Part shown: piece after piece, positions 22,128 to 31,208 of the stretch | Layout of the letters: every line of letters starts with the position of its first letter | Numbering within the stretch: the stretch's first letter is position 1 | Source: JAKFDK01 sp036676195 | GTDB taxonomy: Bacteria > Bacillota > Sulfobacillia > Symbiobacteriales > ZC4RG38 | NCBI GenBank assembly: GCA_036676195.1 | Contig: JAKFDK010000121.1 | Coordinates: forward strand, 24,285-88,284 | Direction: 5' to 3' | Length of the DNA: 64,000 nt | Program-made: the position numbers and the translations under genes | The notes under the pieces: model-generated | The model's database searches: none | Seen by the model: the letters and a program-made list of their open reading frames with translations, nothing else | What the model was told of the DNA's origin: nothing

Positions 22128-25100
22128 ATGTACTTAAAGCGTCTGGAATTAGTCGGCTTTAAGAGCTTTGCAGACAAGACTGAACTTGCATTTGGCCCTG
22201 GCATTACGGCGGTCGTTGGTCCCAACGGCAGCGGCAAATCGAACATCGCCGATGCCATTCGCTGGGTGTTGGGCGAGCACAGCGCCCGGGAACTGCGGGG
22301 CGCCCAGATGGCGGATGTCATCTTTGCCGGTTCAGAGCACAAGAAAGCGGTGGGCTACGCCCAGGTTTCCCTCGTGATGGACAACAGTGACGGTAAGCTG
22401 CCGGTGCAGTTCACCGAAGTAATGGTGACCCGCCGCGTGGATCGGGCGGGTGAGGGAGAATACCTCATTAATCAGGTTCCGTGCCGCTTGAAAGATATTC
22501 TGGAACTCTTCTTGGATACCGGCGTGGGCAAGGAGAATTACTCTGTCATCGGCCAGGGGCGGATCGATGAGATCCTGCTCACGAAACCGGAGGACCGCCG
22601 GGCTATCTTTGAAGAAGCGGCCGGGATTGCCCGCTACAAGCAGCGTAAGCGCGAGGCTTCCCGCAAGTTGGCCGAGACCGAGCAGAATCTGCTGCGGCTG
22701 GGGGACCTGGTTGCCGACCTGGAAAGCCGCCTGGGCGACCTCTCCGTACAGGCGGAAAAGGCTACCCGCTATCGGGAACTGTCCGGTGAGCTGGGGGAGT
22801 TGGAAATCGGGCTGTCGGCTCACCAACTTCGACAGTCTGGCGCCGACCTGCAGACCTGGCAGATCAAGGCTCGGGAACTCCGGGCCAAGCTACAGGAAAC
22901 AGAGCTGAACCTGCAGGATACGGAGGGTGCCTTGGAGGTGGCACGGCAACTCACCGGGGCGCTGGAGCAGGAGGCCGGTCTGCTGCAGGCGCAACTGGTC
23001 GAGACCACTGCCCGTCTGGAACGGGCCGAAGGACAGGTGAACCTGAGCCACCAGCAGGCACAGCAGGCCGAAAGCGACGACGGCCGTCTGGCCGGAGAGG
23101 TGGCCGGTCTGCAGGAACGCCTGCGTAGCTTACAGGCGGACCTCACCCGGGTGCGGGAGCAGGCAACCACGGTCACCGCTGCGTTGGCCGAGGTTCGTCG
23201 GGATCTGGCCGGGCGCGAACTGGGGCAGACTGAGTTGCAGACCACCCTGGCCGGGGTGGCTCGTACGGCGGACGCCCTGAAGGAACAGGCATTTGACCTG
23301 ACGAAACGGGCGGCGGAGAAGCGCAACCTGGTCCTGGCTGAGGGCAAGTCACGGGAGCAGGTCCGGCAGCGCCTGGCGCGCCTGGACCAGGAAGGTACAG
23401 AGGCTGGACAGGCCGCTGGCTTGGCCCGGGAAGCGCAGGCGGCGTCCGCCGGGCGACTGCAGGACCTGGCGGCCAGGCGAAGCGAACTGGAGACAGCCGC
23501 CGCCGGGAGCCGCGCCCGGGAGGAACAGGCCGCCCTGGCCATGCAGCAGGCTGGCGACGCCATGGCCCGGCTTCGGGAACGGATTGAGGCAACTAGCTCG
23601 AAACTTGCATTACTGGAAGATCTCAAGGCAGCCGGCGAAGGCTTCCAGAAGGGCACCCGCACGGTGCTGCAGGCCCGCGAGAACAACCGGGCCTGGGCCA
23701 GGGGCGTTTTGGGAGCGATGGCAGAGGTCGTGCGCACAGAACCGCGTTACGAGCGGGCCATCGAAACTGCCCTTGGTGCTGGGATGCAGAACATCGTGAC
23801 CGATACGGATCAGGCGGCCAAGGCCTGCATTGCCGAACTGAAACGGACCGGCAGCGGTCGAGCCACGTTTCTTCCTTTGAATATTATCCGTCCTAATAGT
23901 TTTCGAGCTGACGAGTTGCGGGAACTGCAATCCGAACCGGGGGTTCTGGGTGTAGCCATAGACCTGTGTCGTTTTGCAGAGCGGTTCCGGCCGGCGGTGG
24001 CCAATCTCCTGGGGCGGATTGCGGTGGCGGAAAACATGGATGCCGCACTGGCCGTCGGCCGCAAGACTGGCTTTCGGCACCGGGTCGTCACCCTGGACGG
24101 CGAAGTGCTGTCGGCTGGTGGCGCCCTCACCGGTGGTTCCGTAGAGGGCCGCAGTACCGGACTGCTTAGCCGCGAGCGTGAGCGGGCGGAACTGGCGGAG
24201 GCACTGCCCCGACTTCGTGAAGAACTGGCTGCAGCGCGGCAGCAGCATGAAGTGGCGCGGGGTGCACACCAAGCGGCAACCACGGCCCGGGTCGAACAGG
24301 AAAAGGCCATGCAGGAACTCGACCTTGCTGCCACTGCCACCCGGGGTGAATTGGAACGGCACCGGCTGGAACTGCAGCGGTGCGAGCAAGTGCAGCGCAA
24401 TCTGGAAGCAGAAGTGACTGCCATGTCCGGACAAATGCGCGGCGGCGAGGCTACCGTTCAGGCACTGCTGGCGGAAGCAGAGCAACTGGAACAGGAGCAG
24501 GCAGCAGTGGTAGCCCAGGTCGCCCGACTGCAGGAAGAGGGTCGGACCCTGCAGGATCAGACCGAAGCCGCGGCCAGGGCAGTCACCGAACTGCGGGTGC
24601 GCCAAGCAGAATTGGCCCAGGAGGAGCGGTCCCTGGCCGACCAGCAGGAGCGTCTGGCAGCCGAAGCCACCCGGGCGGAGACAGCAGAGTGCGAGCGGAT
24701 GGCTGCCCAGGACCTGGTGGTGGCGCGCAGGGAGCAGTTGGCTCGGGAACTGGCCGCTGCCGTCGCCGAGGCCCGGGAAGCCGGCCGCGTACGAACCGAG
24801 TTGCTGGAGCAGCAACAGGCCTTGCAGGCCAGGCGCGTATCGGCGCAGGAGCAGGCGGTGCAAAAAGAACGCGAAATCCGGGGGCTGCGGCGTTCCCAAA
24901 CAGAGATTACCAGCCAACTCACCCATGCCGAGGTGGAGGAAGCGCGCCTGCAAACTGAACTGCAAAATCTGGCCGACCGGCTGCAGGGCAGTCATGGCCT
25001 GAGTCCGGCGCAGGTGGCCGGGCGGGAACTTCCGGAGCCTGAACTCCCCCGGGCGCGGCAACGGGCGATGGCGCTGCGGGATCTCATCCGGGACCTGGGT

Positions 25101-25712
25101 CCGGTTAACCTGGGGGCGATCGATGAACATCAGCAGGCCATGGAACGGCTGTCGTTCTTCAGCGGTCAGCGCGCCGATCTGGAAGAAGCCAAGGCGTCGC
25201 TGTACCGGGCGATTCAGGAACTGGACAAGCGGATGCGACATCATTTTCTGGAGGCGTTTGGGACGATCCGGCATGAGTTCCAGCGGGTATACCAGGAGTT
25301 GTTCGAGGGCGGTAAGGCGGACCTGGTCTTACTGGACGACCAGGACCTGTTGGAAACCGGTGTGGACATTGTGGTGGCACCGCCAGGCAAAAAAATGACC
25401 CCATTGAGTTTGCTCTCTGGTGGCGAGCGGGCCATGACCGCCATTGCCTTGTTATTTGCATTGCTCCGGGTGAAGCCCAGCCCGTTTGTGGTGCTCGACG
25501 AGGTGGAGGCCGCTCTGGACGAAGCCAACGTCGAACGGGTGGGGCGTTACCTCAAACAATATTCACAGGGAACACAATTCGTCTGTATTACCCACCAGCG
25601 CGGCACCATGGAGGTGGCGGATGCCCTCTATGGTGTAACAATGGAAGGTACGGGTATGTCGCGGATTGTGTCCGTGCGCTTTACCGACGTACATGAGCCG
25701 CTGGCCGGCTAG
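22128..25712 (+). CDS. smc: Chromosome partition protein SMC
   Basis: SMC with ScpA and ScpB forms the condensin that organises and separates chromosomes. The 1194-residue protein has Walker A GPNGSGKS (Lys37) and a first long coiled coil (about 170-500). A hinge lies around 515-660, with MQNIVTDT and GGALTGGS, followed by a second coiled coil. The C-terminal head carries signature LSGGERAM and Walker B VLDEVEAALDEAN (Asp1124). I start at the ATG at 22128 after TTTGGAGGAG. Length and architecture are full. ftsY follows, as usual. Confidence 0.97.
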   Translation: MYLKRLELVGFKSFADKTELAFGPGITAVVGPNGSGKSNIADAIRWVLGEHSARELRGAQMADVIFAGSEHKKAVGYAQVSLVMDNSDGKLPVQFTEVMVTRRVDRAGEGEYLINQVPCRLKDILELFLDTGVGKENYSVIGQGRIDEILLTKPEDRRAIFEEAAGIARYKQRKREASRKLAETEQNLLRLGDLVADLESRLGDLSVQAEKATRYRELSGELGELEIGLSAHQLRQSGADLQTWQIKARELRAKLQETELNLQDTEGALEVARQLTGALEQEAGLLQAQLVETTARLERAEGQVNLSHQQAQQAESDDGRLAGEVAGLQERLRSLQADLTRVREQATTVTAALAEVRRDLAGRELGQTELQTTLAGVARTADALKEQAFDLTKRAAEKRNLVLAEGKSREQVRQRLARLDQEGTEAGQAAGLAREAQAASAGRLQDLAARRSELETAAAGSRAREEQAALAMQQAGDAMARLRERIEATSSKLALLEDLKAAGEGFQKGTRTVLQARENNRAWARGVLGAMAEVVRTEPRYERAIETALGAGMQNIVTDTDQAAKACIAELKRTGSGRATFLPLNIIRPNSFRADELRELQSEPGVLGVAIDLCRFAERFRPAVANLLGRIAVAENMDAALAVGRKTGFRHRVVTLDGEVLSAGGALTGGSVEGRSTGLLSRERERAELAEALPRLREELAAARQQHEVARGAHQAATTARVEQEKAMQELDLAATATRGELERHRLELQRCEQVQRNLEAEVTAMSGQMRGGEATVQALLAEAEQLEQEQAAVVAQVARLQEEGRTLQDQTEAAARAVTELRVRQAELAQEERSLADQQERLAAEATRAETAECERMAAQDLVVARREQLARELAAAVAEAREAGRVRTELLEQQQALQARRVSAQEQAVQKEREIRGLRRSQTEITSQLTHAEVEEARLQTELQNLADRLQGSHGLSPAQVAGRELPEPELPRARQRAMALRDLIRDLGPVNLGAIDEHQQAMERLSFFSGQRADLEEAKASLYRAIQELDKRMRHHFLEAFGTIRHEFQRVYQELFEGGKADLVLLDDQDLLETGVDIVVAPPGKKMTPLSLLSGGERAMTAIALLFALLRVKPSPFVVLDEVEAALDEANVERVGRYLKQYSQGTQFVCITHQRGTMEVADALYGVTMEGTGMSRIVSVRFTDVHEPLAG

Positions 25713-25810
25713 GACGGCGCTTCGACCGTATGATCCGTGCGCTGTCCGGGCACGTTTGCAGCAGCGGACTATGGGTGCCGGTTCCGCAATACGAAAGGGG
25801 TACATAAGCC

Positions 25811-26728
25811 GTGGGGTTCTTTGACCGACTAAAGGAAGGTTTACAGAAGACCAAGACCGCCTTGGTAGAAAAGATTAATACCGTTATTACAACCCTCCGG
25901 CCCATTGACGAGGCTTTGTTTGAGGAGTTGGAGGAAGTCCTGATTCAGGGCGACGTGGGCGTGGACACCACCGAGGAACTGATTCACCACCTGCGGCAGG
26001 AGGCCAAGCGCAAGGCACTGCGGCACGCCGAGGAACTGCAGCCGGTGTTAAGGGAAAAGATTGCCGACATCCTTGGGCAGCCGGCCCCCATGCAGTGGAA
26101 TCCGAACGGCGTCACCGTGATCATGGTGGTGGGGGTCAACGGTGTGGGAAAGACCACCACCATCGGCAAGTTGGCCCACCATTACCGACAGCAGGGCAAG
26201 CGGGTGCTGGTGGCGGCCGCCGATACCTTCCGGGCGGCCGCCATTGACCAATTGCAGGTGTGGGCTGAACGAGCCGGTGCCGGTGTCATTGCCCATGCCG
26301 AGGGTTCCGACCCGGCGGCGGTGGCGTATGACGCGGTCAAAGCTGCGCAGGGCTCTCGCCGGGCCGACGTTGTGTTGATTGACACGGCGGGGCGGCTGCA
26401 CAACAAGACACACCTGATGGAAGAACTGCGCAAGATCAAGCGGGTCATCGCCCGGGACTTGCCGGGGGCACCCCACGAGGTATTATTGGTTCTGGATGCC
26501 ACTACCGGTCAGAACGCCGTCCAGCAGGCCAAGCTATTCAAAGAGGTCACTGACGTGACTGGCCTGGCTCTGACCAAGCTGGACGGTACCGCCAAGGGCG
26601 GGGTGGTCATTGCGGTGAAACACGCCGAAGGGGTCCCGGTCAAGTGGATCGGTGTCGGGGAACAGATGGATGATCTGCAGCCCTTCAACCCGTCGGAGTT
26701 TGTGGCGGCACTGTTTGGCCCCCGGTGA
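25811..26728 (+). CDS. ftsY: Signal recognition particle receptor FtsY
   Basis: FtsY is the membrane-associated GTPase that receives SRP-ribosome complexes. The 305-residue protein has a short N-terminal helical region, the N domain, and the G domain with GVNGVGKTTTIGKLA (Lys114), DTFRAAAIDQL, DTAGR, and TKLDGTAKGG. The long acidic A domain of enteric FtsY is absent, as in other Bacillota. The GTG start follows GAAAGGGG. Confidence 0.96.
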   Translation: MGFFDRLKEGLQKTKTALVEKINTVITTLRPIDEALFEELEEVLIQGDVGVDTTEELIHHLRQEAKRKALRHAEELQPVLREKIADILGQPAPMQWNPNGVTVIMVVGVNGVGKTTTIGKLAHHYRQQGKRVLVAAADTFRAAAIDQLQVWAERAGAGVIAHAEGSDPAAVAYDAVKAAQGSRRADVVLIDTAGRLHNKTHLMEELRKIKRVIARDLPGAPHEVLLVLDATTGQNAVQQAKLFKEVTDVTGLALTKLDGTAKGGVVIAVKHAEGVPVKWIGVGEQMDDLQPFNPSEFVAALFGPR

Positions 26729-26771
26729 GGGGCTGCCCTGGACGGGGTCAAAGGCAGGCGAGCGCAGGACC

Positions 26772-27119
26772 ATGCAGTTGAAACAGGTACAGGAAGAAAC
26801 CCATGCCTGGATTTCTCAGTTCAAGGAGGGCTACTGGCCGCCCCTCGCCAACCTCGCCCGGCTGGCGGAGGAAGTCGGCGAACTGGCCCGGGAACTGGGC
26901 GCCTTGCACGGACCCAAGCGCAAGAAGCCCACGGAGGCAGTTAGCAACGTAGCCCTGGAACTGGGCGATATCTTGTTTGTCGTGGCGGCCATTGCCAACC
27001 AGCACCAGGTTGCCCTGGAGGATGCTTTCCAGGCGGTACTGGCCAAGTATCGCCAGCGGGACGGTGACCGGTGGGAGCGGGTGGTCGCCCCCCCGTTGCC
27101 TGACGGCACAGGGGAATAA
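26772..27119 (+). CDS. MazG-family nucleotide pyrophosphohydrolase
   Basis: The 115-residue all-alpha protein has the MazG metal-binding pattern: EEVGELAREL in the first helix pair and ALELGDILFVVAAIANQ in the second (ExxE and ExxD). Such single-domain enzymes hydrolyse nucleoside triphosphates to monophosphates and remove faulty or excess nucleotides. The ATG at 26772 is the start that gives the normal N-terminal helix; its ribosome site is weak (GCGCAGGAC). It lies between ftsY and a sugar-kinase gene, a position not standard for the ftsY-ylxM-ffh block. Confidence 0.85.
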   Translation: MQLKQVQEETHAWISQFKEGYWPPLANLARLAEEVGELARELGALHGPKRKKPTEAVSNVALELGDILFVVAAIANQHQVALEDAFQAVLAKYRQRDGDRWERVVAPPLPDGTGE

Positions 27120-27214
27120 GTGGCATCGGGTGCCTGTCTGCTTGCCGTGGCCAGGCACATGGCACCAGGGCGGCGGTGCCGGGCGCATGCCCCAGAAAGG
27201 ACGGCGGGGAACGT

Positions 27215-28171
27215 ATGAAGCCGGTTGTAGTGGTCGGAACGGTCTTTGTTGATGTCAAGGCGTTCAGTAACAGCCCGCTGGATCCCGACGGTCGGAACCT
27301 GGGCCGTGTGCAATTTGTACAAGGCGGCGTTGGGCGGAATGTGGCCGAAACGATGGCTCTGCTGGGCGGGCAGGTGCGCTTTGCCTCCAGCGTGACCGCA
27401 GGCGGCCTGGGTGAGGAGGTCCTGGTCCGCCTGCACGCCCTGGGGGTTGATACCACCGCCGTGGGCAAGGCGGCGGAAGCCGGGATGGGTATGTGGGTGG
27501 CCATTCTCCGCCCGGATGGTAACCTGGCGCTGTCCCTGTCGCAAATGCCCGACCTGACCATGATGAAGGCGGCCTGGCGCTCAGCCGGGCCGGAGTTGCT
27601 GGCCGGCGCCGGCCTGTGTGTACTGGAACTTGACCTGGATGCGGAAATGGCGGAACTGGTGCTGCAGGCAGCCTCGGCTGCCGGTGTACCGGTCATTGGT
27701 CTGCCGGGCAATTTTTCCGTCGTGCGTGCCCGTCCGGATTTGTTGCAACAATTGGATACCTTTATCTTGAATCAGCATGAGGCAGGTCTGCTGCTGGGCG
27801 CTCCGGTACCGCAGGATGCAGACGCCGCCCTGGCCTCGGCACGAGTCATCTGTGCCGGCGACACGAGGCTGCGCAACGCCGTGGTGACGCTGGGCGCAGC
27901 CGGCGCAGTGGCTGCAGGGCAGCGGGGGGAGGCCCGGGTGACGGCCCTGCGGGCTGAGGTCAGGGACACCACCGGTGCCGGTGATGCCTTTGTGGCTGGA
28001 TTCAGCCATGCCGTCAATGCCGGGGCCGGCCTGACCGGTGCGCTGGCCTGTGCCGCCCGGGTGGCAGGCTGGACTGTCAACAGTGCTGAAAGCGTCTGCC
28101 GGGATCTCCCAGCCCGCATCGCGGCCGATGACTGGGCCGGCTGGACCAAACTCGGGCCCGGTACCGTCTGA
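27215..28171 (+). CDS. PfkB-family carbohydrate or nucleoside kinase
   Basis: The 318-residue protein has the PfkB N-terminal glycine signature (QGGVGRNVAE) and the C-terminal anion-hole motif DTTGAGDAFVAGF, whose Asp257 is the catalytic base. It should phosphorylate a sugar or nucleoside with ATP; ribokinase, adenosine-kinase and pseudouridine-kinase types all share these motifs. The ATG at 27215 follows a GGACGGCGGGGAA stretch. With the MazG-like gene before it, a nucleoside-salvage role is possible but not proved. Confidence 0.87.
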   Translation: MKPVVVVGTVFVDVKAFSNSPLDPDGRNLGRVQFVQGGVGRNVAETMALLGGQVRFASSVTAGGLGEEVLVRLHALGVDTTAVGKAAEAGMGMWVAILRPDGNLALSLSQMPDLTMMKAAWRSAGPELLAGAGLCVLELDLDAEMAELVLQAASAAGVPVIGLPGNFSVVRARPDLLQQLDTFILNQHEAGLLLGAPVPQDADAALASARVICAGDTRLRNAVVTLGAAGAVAAGQRGEARVTALRAEVRDTTGAGDAFVAGFSHAVNAGAGLTGALACAARVAGWTVNSAESVCRDLPARIAADDWAGWTKLGPGTV

Positions 28172-28225
28172 CGCAGGGCGGGGCCGGTTGGTTGCTGGTT
28201 CGGCAAGGTTGTCAGGGAGAATACC

Positions 28226-28254
28226 TTGACACCACTGGTCGGTCTCGTTATACT
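28226..28254 (+). promoter_or_regulatory. Sigma-A promoter of the ylxM-ffh operon
   Basis: A perfect TTGACA (28226-28231) and TATACT (28249-28254) are 17 bp apart. Transcription should start near 28261, 40 nt before the ylxM start. It sets ylxM-ffh apart from the pfkB unit upstream. Confidence 0.85.
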
Positions 28255-28300
28255 GAGGGTCGGGTTGTAAAGCTGCGGCACTTGACAGGGGGTGCGCTGT

Positions 28301-28690
28301 TTGAAGCCCATCGACCAGTTAGCGCTCCTGTTTGATTTTTACGCGCCGCTGCTCACGAGTCGTCAGCGTGAACTACTCCAGGCCTACTACCTGGACGATC
28401 TTTCGCTGGGCGAGATCGCCGGTGAGGAGCAGGTGTCCCGCCAGGCCATCCACGACCAGATCAAGCGTGCCGAGCACGCCTTGCAGGACTTTGAGCTGCG
28501 TCTGGGCCTGGTGGCCGAACATCGGCGCCGGCAGGTGACTCTGATGCAGTTGCAAGACCTCCTGGTAACAGTAGCGGCAGCCCTGGCTCCGGACAACCCG
28601 GTACGGCTGGACCTGGAACGGGCCGTGGCCCTGAGCCGGCAGCTTGGCGACGATCATGACGGAACCCCCCTACCCGCAGAAACGGGGTGA
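28301..28690 (+). CDS. ylxM: YlxM, SRP-associated helix-turn-helix protein
   Basis: The 129-residue protein has the UPF0122 N-terminal helix-turn-helix, sigma-70 region-4-like: LLTSRQRELLQAYYLDDLS and VSRQAIHDQIKRAEHAL. YlxM is encoded with ffh across Gram-positive bacteria and in streptococci modulates SRP GTPase activity. I choose the TTG at 28301, with AGGGGGTG 6-7 nt before it. The stop is 6 nt before the ffh start. Confidence 0.92.
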   Translation: MKPIDQLALLFDFYAPLLTSRQRELLQAYYLDDLSLGEIAGEEQVSRQAIHDQIKRAEHALQDFELRLGLVAEHRRRQVTLMQLQDLLVTVAAALAPDNPVRLDLERAVALSRQLGDDHDGTPLPAETG

Positions 28691-28696
28691 GTGCGC

Positions 28697-30073
28697 ATGT
28701 CCGACCTATTTGAAGGGTTAACAGGAAAGCTGACGGAGGCGTTCAAGCGCCTGCGTGGCAAGGGTAAGCTAACTGAAGCGGATGTGGCCGAAGCGCTCAA
28801 AGAGGTTCAGAAAGCGCTGCTGGCGGCAGACGTGAACTTCAAGGTCGTCAAGGACTTTATTCGCAAGGTAAAAGAGCGGTCGGTTGGCCAGGAAATCCTG
28901 GAAAGCCTCACTCCGGCCCAGAACGTGGTCAAAATCGTCCACGAGGAACTCATCGCCCTCATGGGCGGTGAGGCCGCCAAATTAACAGTGGCATCCAAAG
29001 CACCGACCATTATCGTGATGGTGGGGCTGCAGGGTGCCGGTAAGACCACTCACGCCGCCAAACTGGCCCTGTTGCTCAAGAAGCAAAACAAGCGGACGTT
29101 GCTGGTGGCTGCAGACATCTACCGACCGGCAGCCATCAAGCAATTACAGGTGCTGGGGGAAAAGCTGGACGTACCGGTCTTTACCCTCGGGCAGGTTGAC
29201 CCGGTGCGGATCGCCACCGAAGGGGTGGAGGAAGCCCGCCGGGCGGGTCAGGATTATGTCATTATTGATACGGCCGGTCGTCTGCATGTGGACGAAGAAC
29301 TGATGGCTGAGCTTCAGCGCATCAAAGAGGTCGTCCAGCCTCACGAGATCCTCCTGGTGGTCGATGCCATGACCGGCCAGGACGCGGTAAACGTGGCGGA
29401 GCAGTTCAACGCCAAACTGTCTGTCGACGGTGTGGTGCTGACCAAGCTGGACGGTGATACCCGAGGTGGCGCCGCACTGAGCGTGCGAGCTGTCACCGGA
29501 CGCCCGATCAAATTTGTGGGTGTCGGGGAAAAACTCGAAGCGCTGGAACCCTTTCATCCGGACCGGATGGCGTCGCGCATCCTCGGGATGGGCGATGTGC
29601 TCACCTTGATTGAAAAGGCCCAGGAGAACCTGGACCAGGAAAAGGCCCTGGAACTCCAGAAAAAGATCCAAAAGAACGAGTTTAACCTGGAAGATTTCCG
29701 GGATCAATTACAGCAGGTACGCAAGCTTGGTCCGCTGGAACAGATCCTGGGCATGCTGCCGGGCATGGGCCAGATCAAGGACCAGCTCAAGGACGCCAAG
29801 ATCGATGAAAAAGAGATCAAGCGTGTCGAGGCGATTATTAATTCCATGACGGTGATGGAGCGCAGGCGGCCGGAGATCATTGATACCCGGCGCAAGCATC
29901 GGATCGCCAAGGGCTCCGGGGTCGAAATCGGTGCGGTCAACCGGTTGCTCAAGCAGTTTGAAGAGACCCGCAAGATGATGAAGCAATTCACCGGCATGGA
30001 AAAGCAGATGAAGAAGCAGATGTCGCGCTGGGGTGGTAAGCTGCCCGGGTTGCCCTTTGGCCCCAGGCGCTGA
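28697..30073 (+). CDS. ffh: Signal recognition particle protein Ffh
   Basis: Ffh binds signal sequences and 4.5S/6S RNA and docks on FtsY. The 458-residue protein has an N domain and a G domain with GLQGAGKTTHAAKLA (Lys116), DIYRPAAIKQL, DTAGR and TKLDGDTRGG. A methionine-rich M domain from about 300 follows (ILGMLPGMGQIKDQ, MTVMERRRPEII, and MKQFTGMEKQMKKQM). The ATG at 28697 follows GGGGTGA, 6 nt after the ylxM stop. Confidence 0.97.
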   Translation: MSDLFEGLTGKLTEAFKRLRGKGKLTEADVAEALKEVQKALLAADVNFKVVKDFIRKVKERSVGQEILESLTPAQNVVKIVHEELIALMGGEAAKLTVASKAPTIIVMVGLQGAGKTTHAAKLALLLKKQNKRTLLVAADIYRPAAIKQLQVLGEKLDVPVFTLGQVDPVRIATEGVEEARRAGQDYVIIDTAGRLHVDEELMAELQRIKEVVQPHEILLVVDAMTGQDAVNVAEQFNAKLSVDGVVLTKLDGDTRGGAALSVRAVTGRPIKFVGVGEKLEALEPFHPDRMASRILGMGDVLTLIEKAQENLDQEKALELQKKIQKNEFNLEDFRDQLQQVRKLGPLEQILGMLPGMGQIKDQLKDAKIDEKEIKRVEAIINSMTVMERRRPEIIDTRRKHRIAKGSGVEIGAVNRLLKQFEETRKMMKQFTGMEKQMKKQMSRWGGKLPGLPFGPRR

Positions 30074-30120
30074 GGTCCCGGTGCGGCCGCTGATCCTGTG
30101 AGAGGAGGTGACCCAGGCAC

Positions 30121-30384
30121 ATGGCATTGAAGATTCGTCTGAAGCGCGGCGGCGCCAAGAAGGCCCCCATCTACCGCTTTGTGGTGGCGGAGGAGACTTC
30201 TCCCCGCGATGGCCGCTTTGTGGAGGAGATCGGGTTCTATAACCCCATCAAGAACCCCCCGATCGTGGAAATTAATGAAGCGAAAGCCCTCGAATGGCTG
30301 AGCAAGGGCGCAGAGCCGACCGATACGGCTCGTTCCCTGCTGAGCAAGGCGGGCATTCTCAAGAAGCACGTCGCTGGGAAGTAA
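30121..30384 (+). CDS. rpsP: Ribosomal protein bS16
   Basis: The 87-residue protein starts MALKIRLKRGGAKKAPIYR, the bS16 signature, and has the RDGRFVEEIGFYNP segment. It is a 30S assembly protein. The ATG follows a very strong GAGAGGAGGTGA. It heads the rpsP-khpA-ylqD-rimM-trmD-rplS order that is conserved in Bacillota. Confidence 0.97.
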   Translation: MALKIRLKRGGAKKAPIYRFVVAEETSPRDGRFVEEIGFYNPIKNPPIVEINEAKALEWLSKGAEPTDTARSLLSKAGILKKHVAGK

Positions 30385-30452
30385 GCGGCATACAAGGTAC
30401 GCGGCGCTACGCATGACCTGGTTGACCGGGTCCTGATGCGGGGGTGCTTATC

Positions 30453-30683
30453 GTGAAGGAACTGGTGGAGGTCCTGGTCAAAGCCCTGGTCGACTGTCCG
30501 GACGAAGTGACAGTAACAGGGCACGAATCGGCCCGCACCGTGACCCTGGAGGTCCGCGTTGCCCCCGATGATCTGGGTAAGGTCATTGGGCGCCAGGGCC
30601 GGGTGGCCAAGGCTATCCGGGCCGTGGTTAAGGCTGCGGCTGTTCGGGATGGGCGCCGGGTTAATGTGGAGTTTATGCAGTGA
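30453..30683 (+). CDS. khpA: KH-domain RNA-binding protein KhpA
   Basis: The 76-residue protein is a single KH domain with the GxxG loop in IGRQGRVAKAIR (residues 45-56). KhpA works with KhpB in RNA binding and in cell-size control in streptococci, and is often annotated YlqC. The GTG at 30453 is 6 nt after GGGGGTG and is preferred over a GTG 9 nt upstream that overlaps that site. Its stop overlaps the ylqD start. Confidence 0.93.
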   Translation: MKELVEVLVKALVDCPDEVTVTGHESARTVTLEVRVAPDDLGKVIGRQGRVAKAIRAVVKAAAVRDGRRVNVEFMQ

Positions 30684-31087
30684 GCAAATTGCAGATTCTG
30701 CGCACCCTGACTGTGAAGGCCAGGGTTACCGAGCAACTCAAAAGCCGGTTGGCTGCCGAGGTCCAGGAGACCATTCGGCAACTGGACAATGAGGTGGAGC
30801 AGCTTGACTCCGCTCTCAAGCGGGCGCAACTGACCGGCGCCAGCCTGGGGCCTCAGCAACAAATGGAACTCCGGCGGGCCGTGGAAATGGAAAAGCAAAA
30901 GCGGGGCGCTGAGAAGCAGGACCTGCTGGAGCGTGTCCGCCAGGTTGCCGAGTTGCCGCTGGGTTCTGAAATTACCCAGGGTCAGGTGCAGGCTGTAGCC
31001 GAGGTCGCCGTGGGCGATGACTGGGAAACCCTGTTCGCCACCGAAATTCTGGTGGAGGACGGTAAGATCGTCGCCATCCGCAGCTAG
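30680..31087 (+). CDS. ylqD: YlqD family protein
   Basis: The 135-residue protein fits YlqD. It has an N-terminal strand-helix (LQILRTLTVKARVTEQLK), a central coiled coil from about 25 to 90 rich in Gln and Glu, and a small beta end (VGDDWETLFATEILVEDGKIV). The function is unknown; its fixed place between khpA and rimM suggests a ribosome-related job. The GTG start overlaps the khpA stop by 4 nt. Confidence 0.88.
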   Translation: MSKLQILRTLTVKARVTEQLKSRLAAEVQETIRQLDNEVEQLDSALKRAQLTGASLGPQQQMELRRAVEMEKQKRGAEKQDLLERVRQVAELPLGSEITQGQVQAVAEVAVGDDWETLFATEILVEDGKIVAIRS

Positions 31088-31143
31088 AGACCCGGGCCGT
31101 CGTTGCCTGCCACCGGCAAGGGTTGGGGCAGCGGGGAGCCTCC

Positions 31144-31170
31144 AGCCGTCCGGGCTTTGCCCGGGCGGCT
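31144..31170 (+). terminator. Hairpin between ylqD and rimM
   Basis: AGCCGTCCGGGC and GCCCGGGCGGCT pair over 12 bp with one wobble and a TTT loop in the 121-bp gap. It has no T tract, so it may reduce read-through or protect an mRNA end. Confidence 0.4.
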
Positions 31171-31208
31171 GGGTGTGTCTGCATTGGAAACGTGAAAGGG
31201 GAGCGGGC

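Noticed and set aside
22128..25712. Long frames on the minus strand opposite smc
   Set aside because: They are rich in Arg, Ser, Pro and Cys, have no ribosome site, and arise from the codon bias of the real coiled-coil gene.
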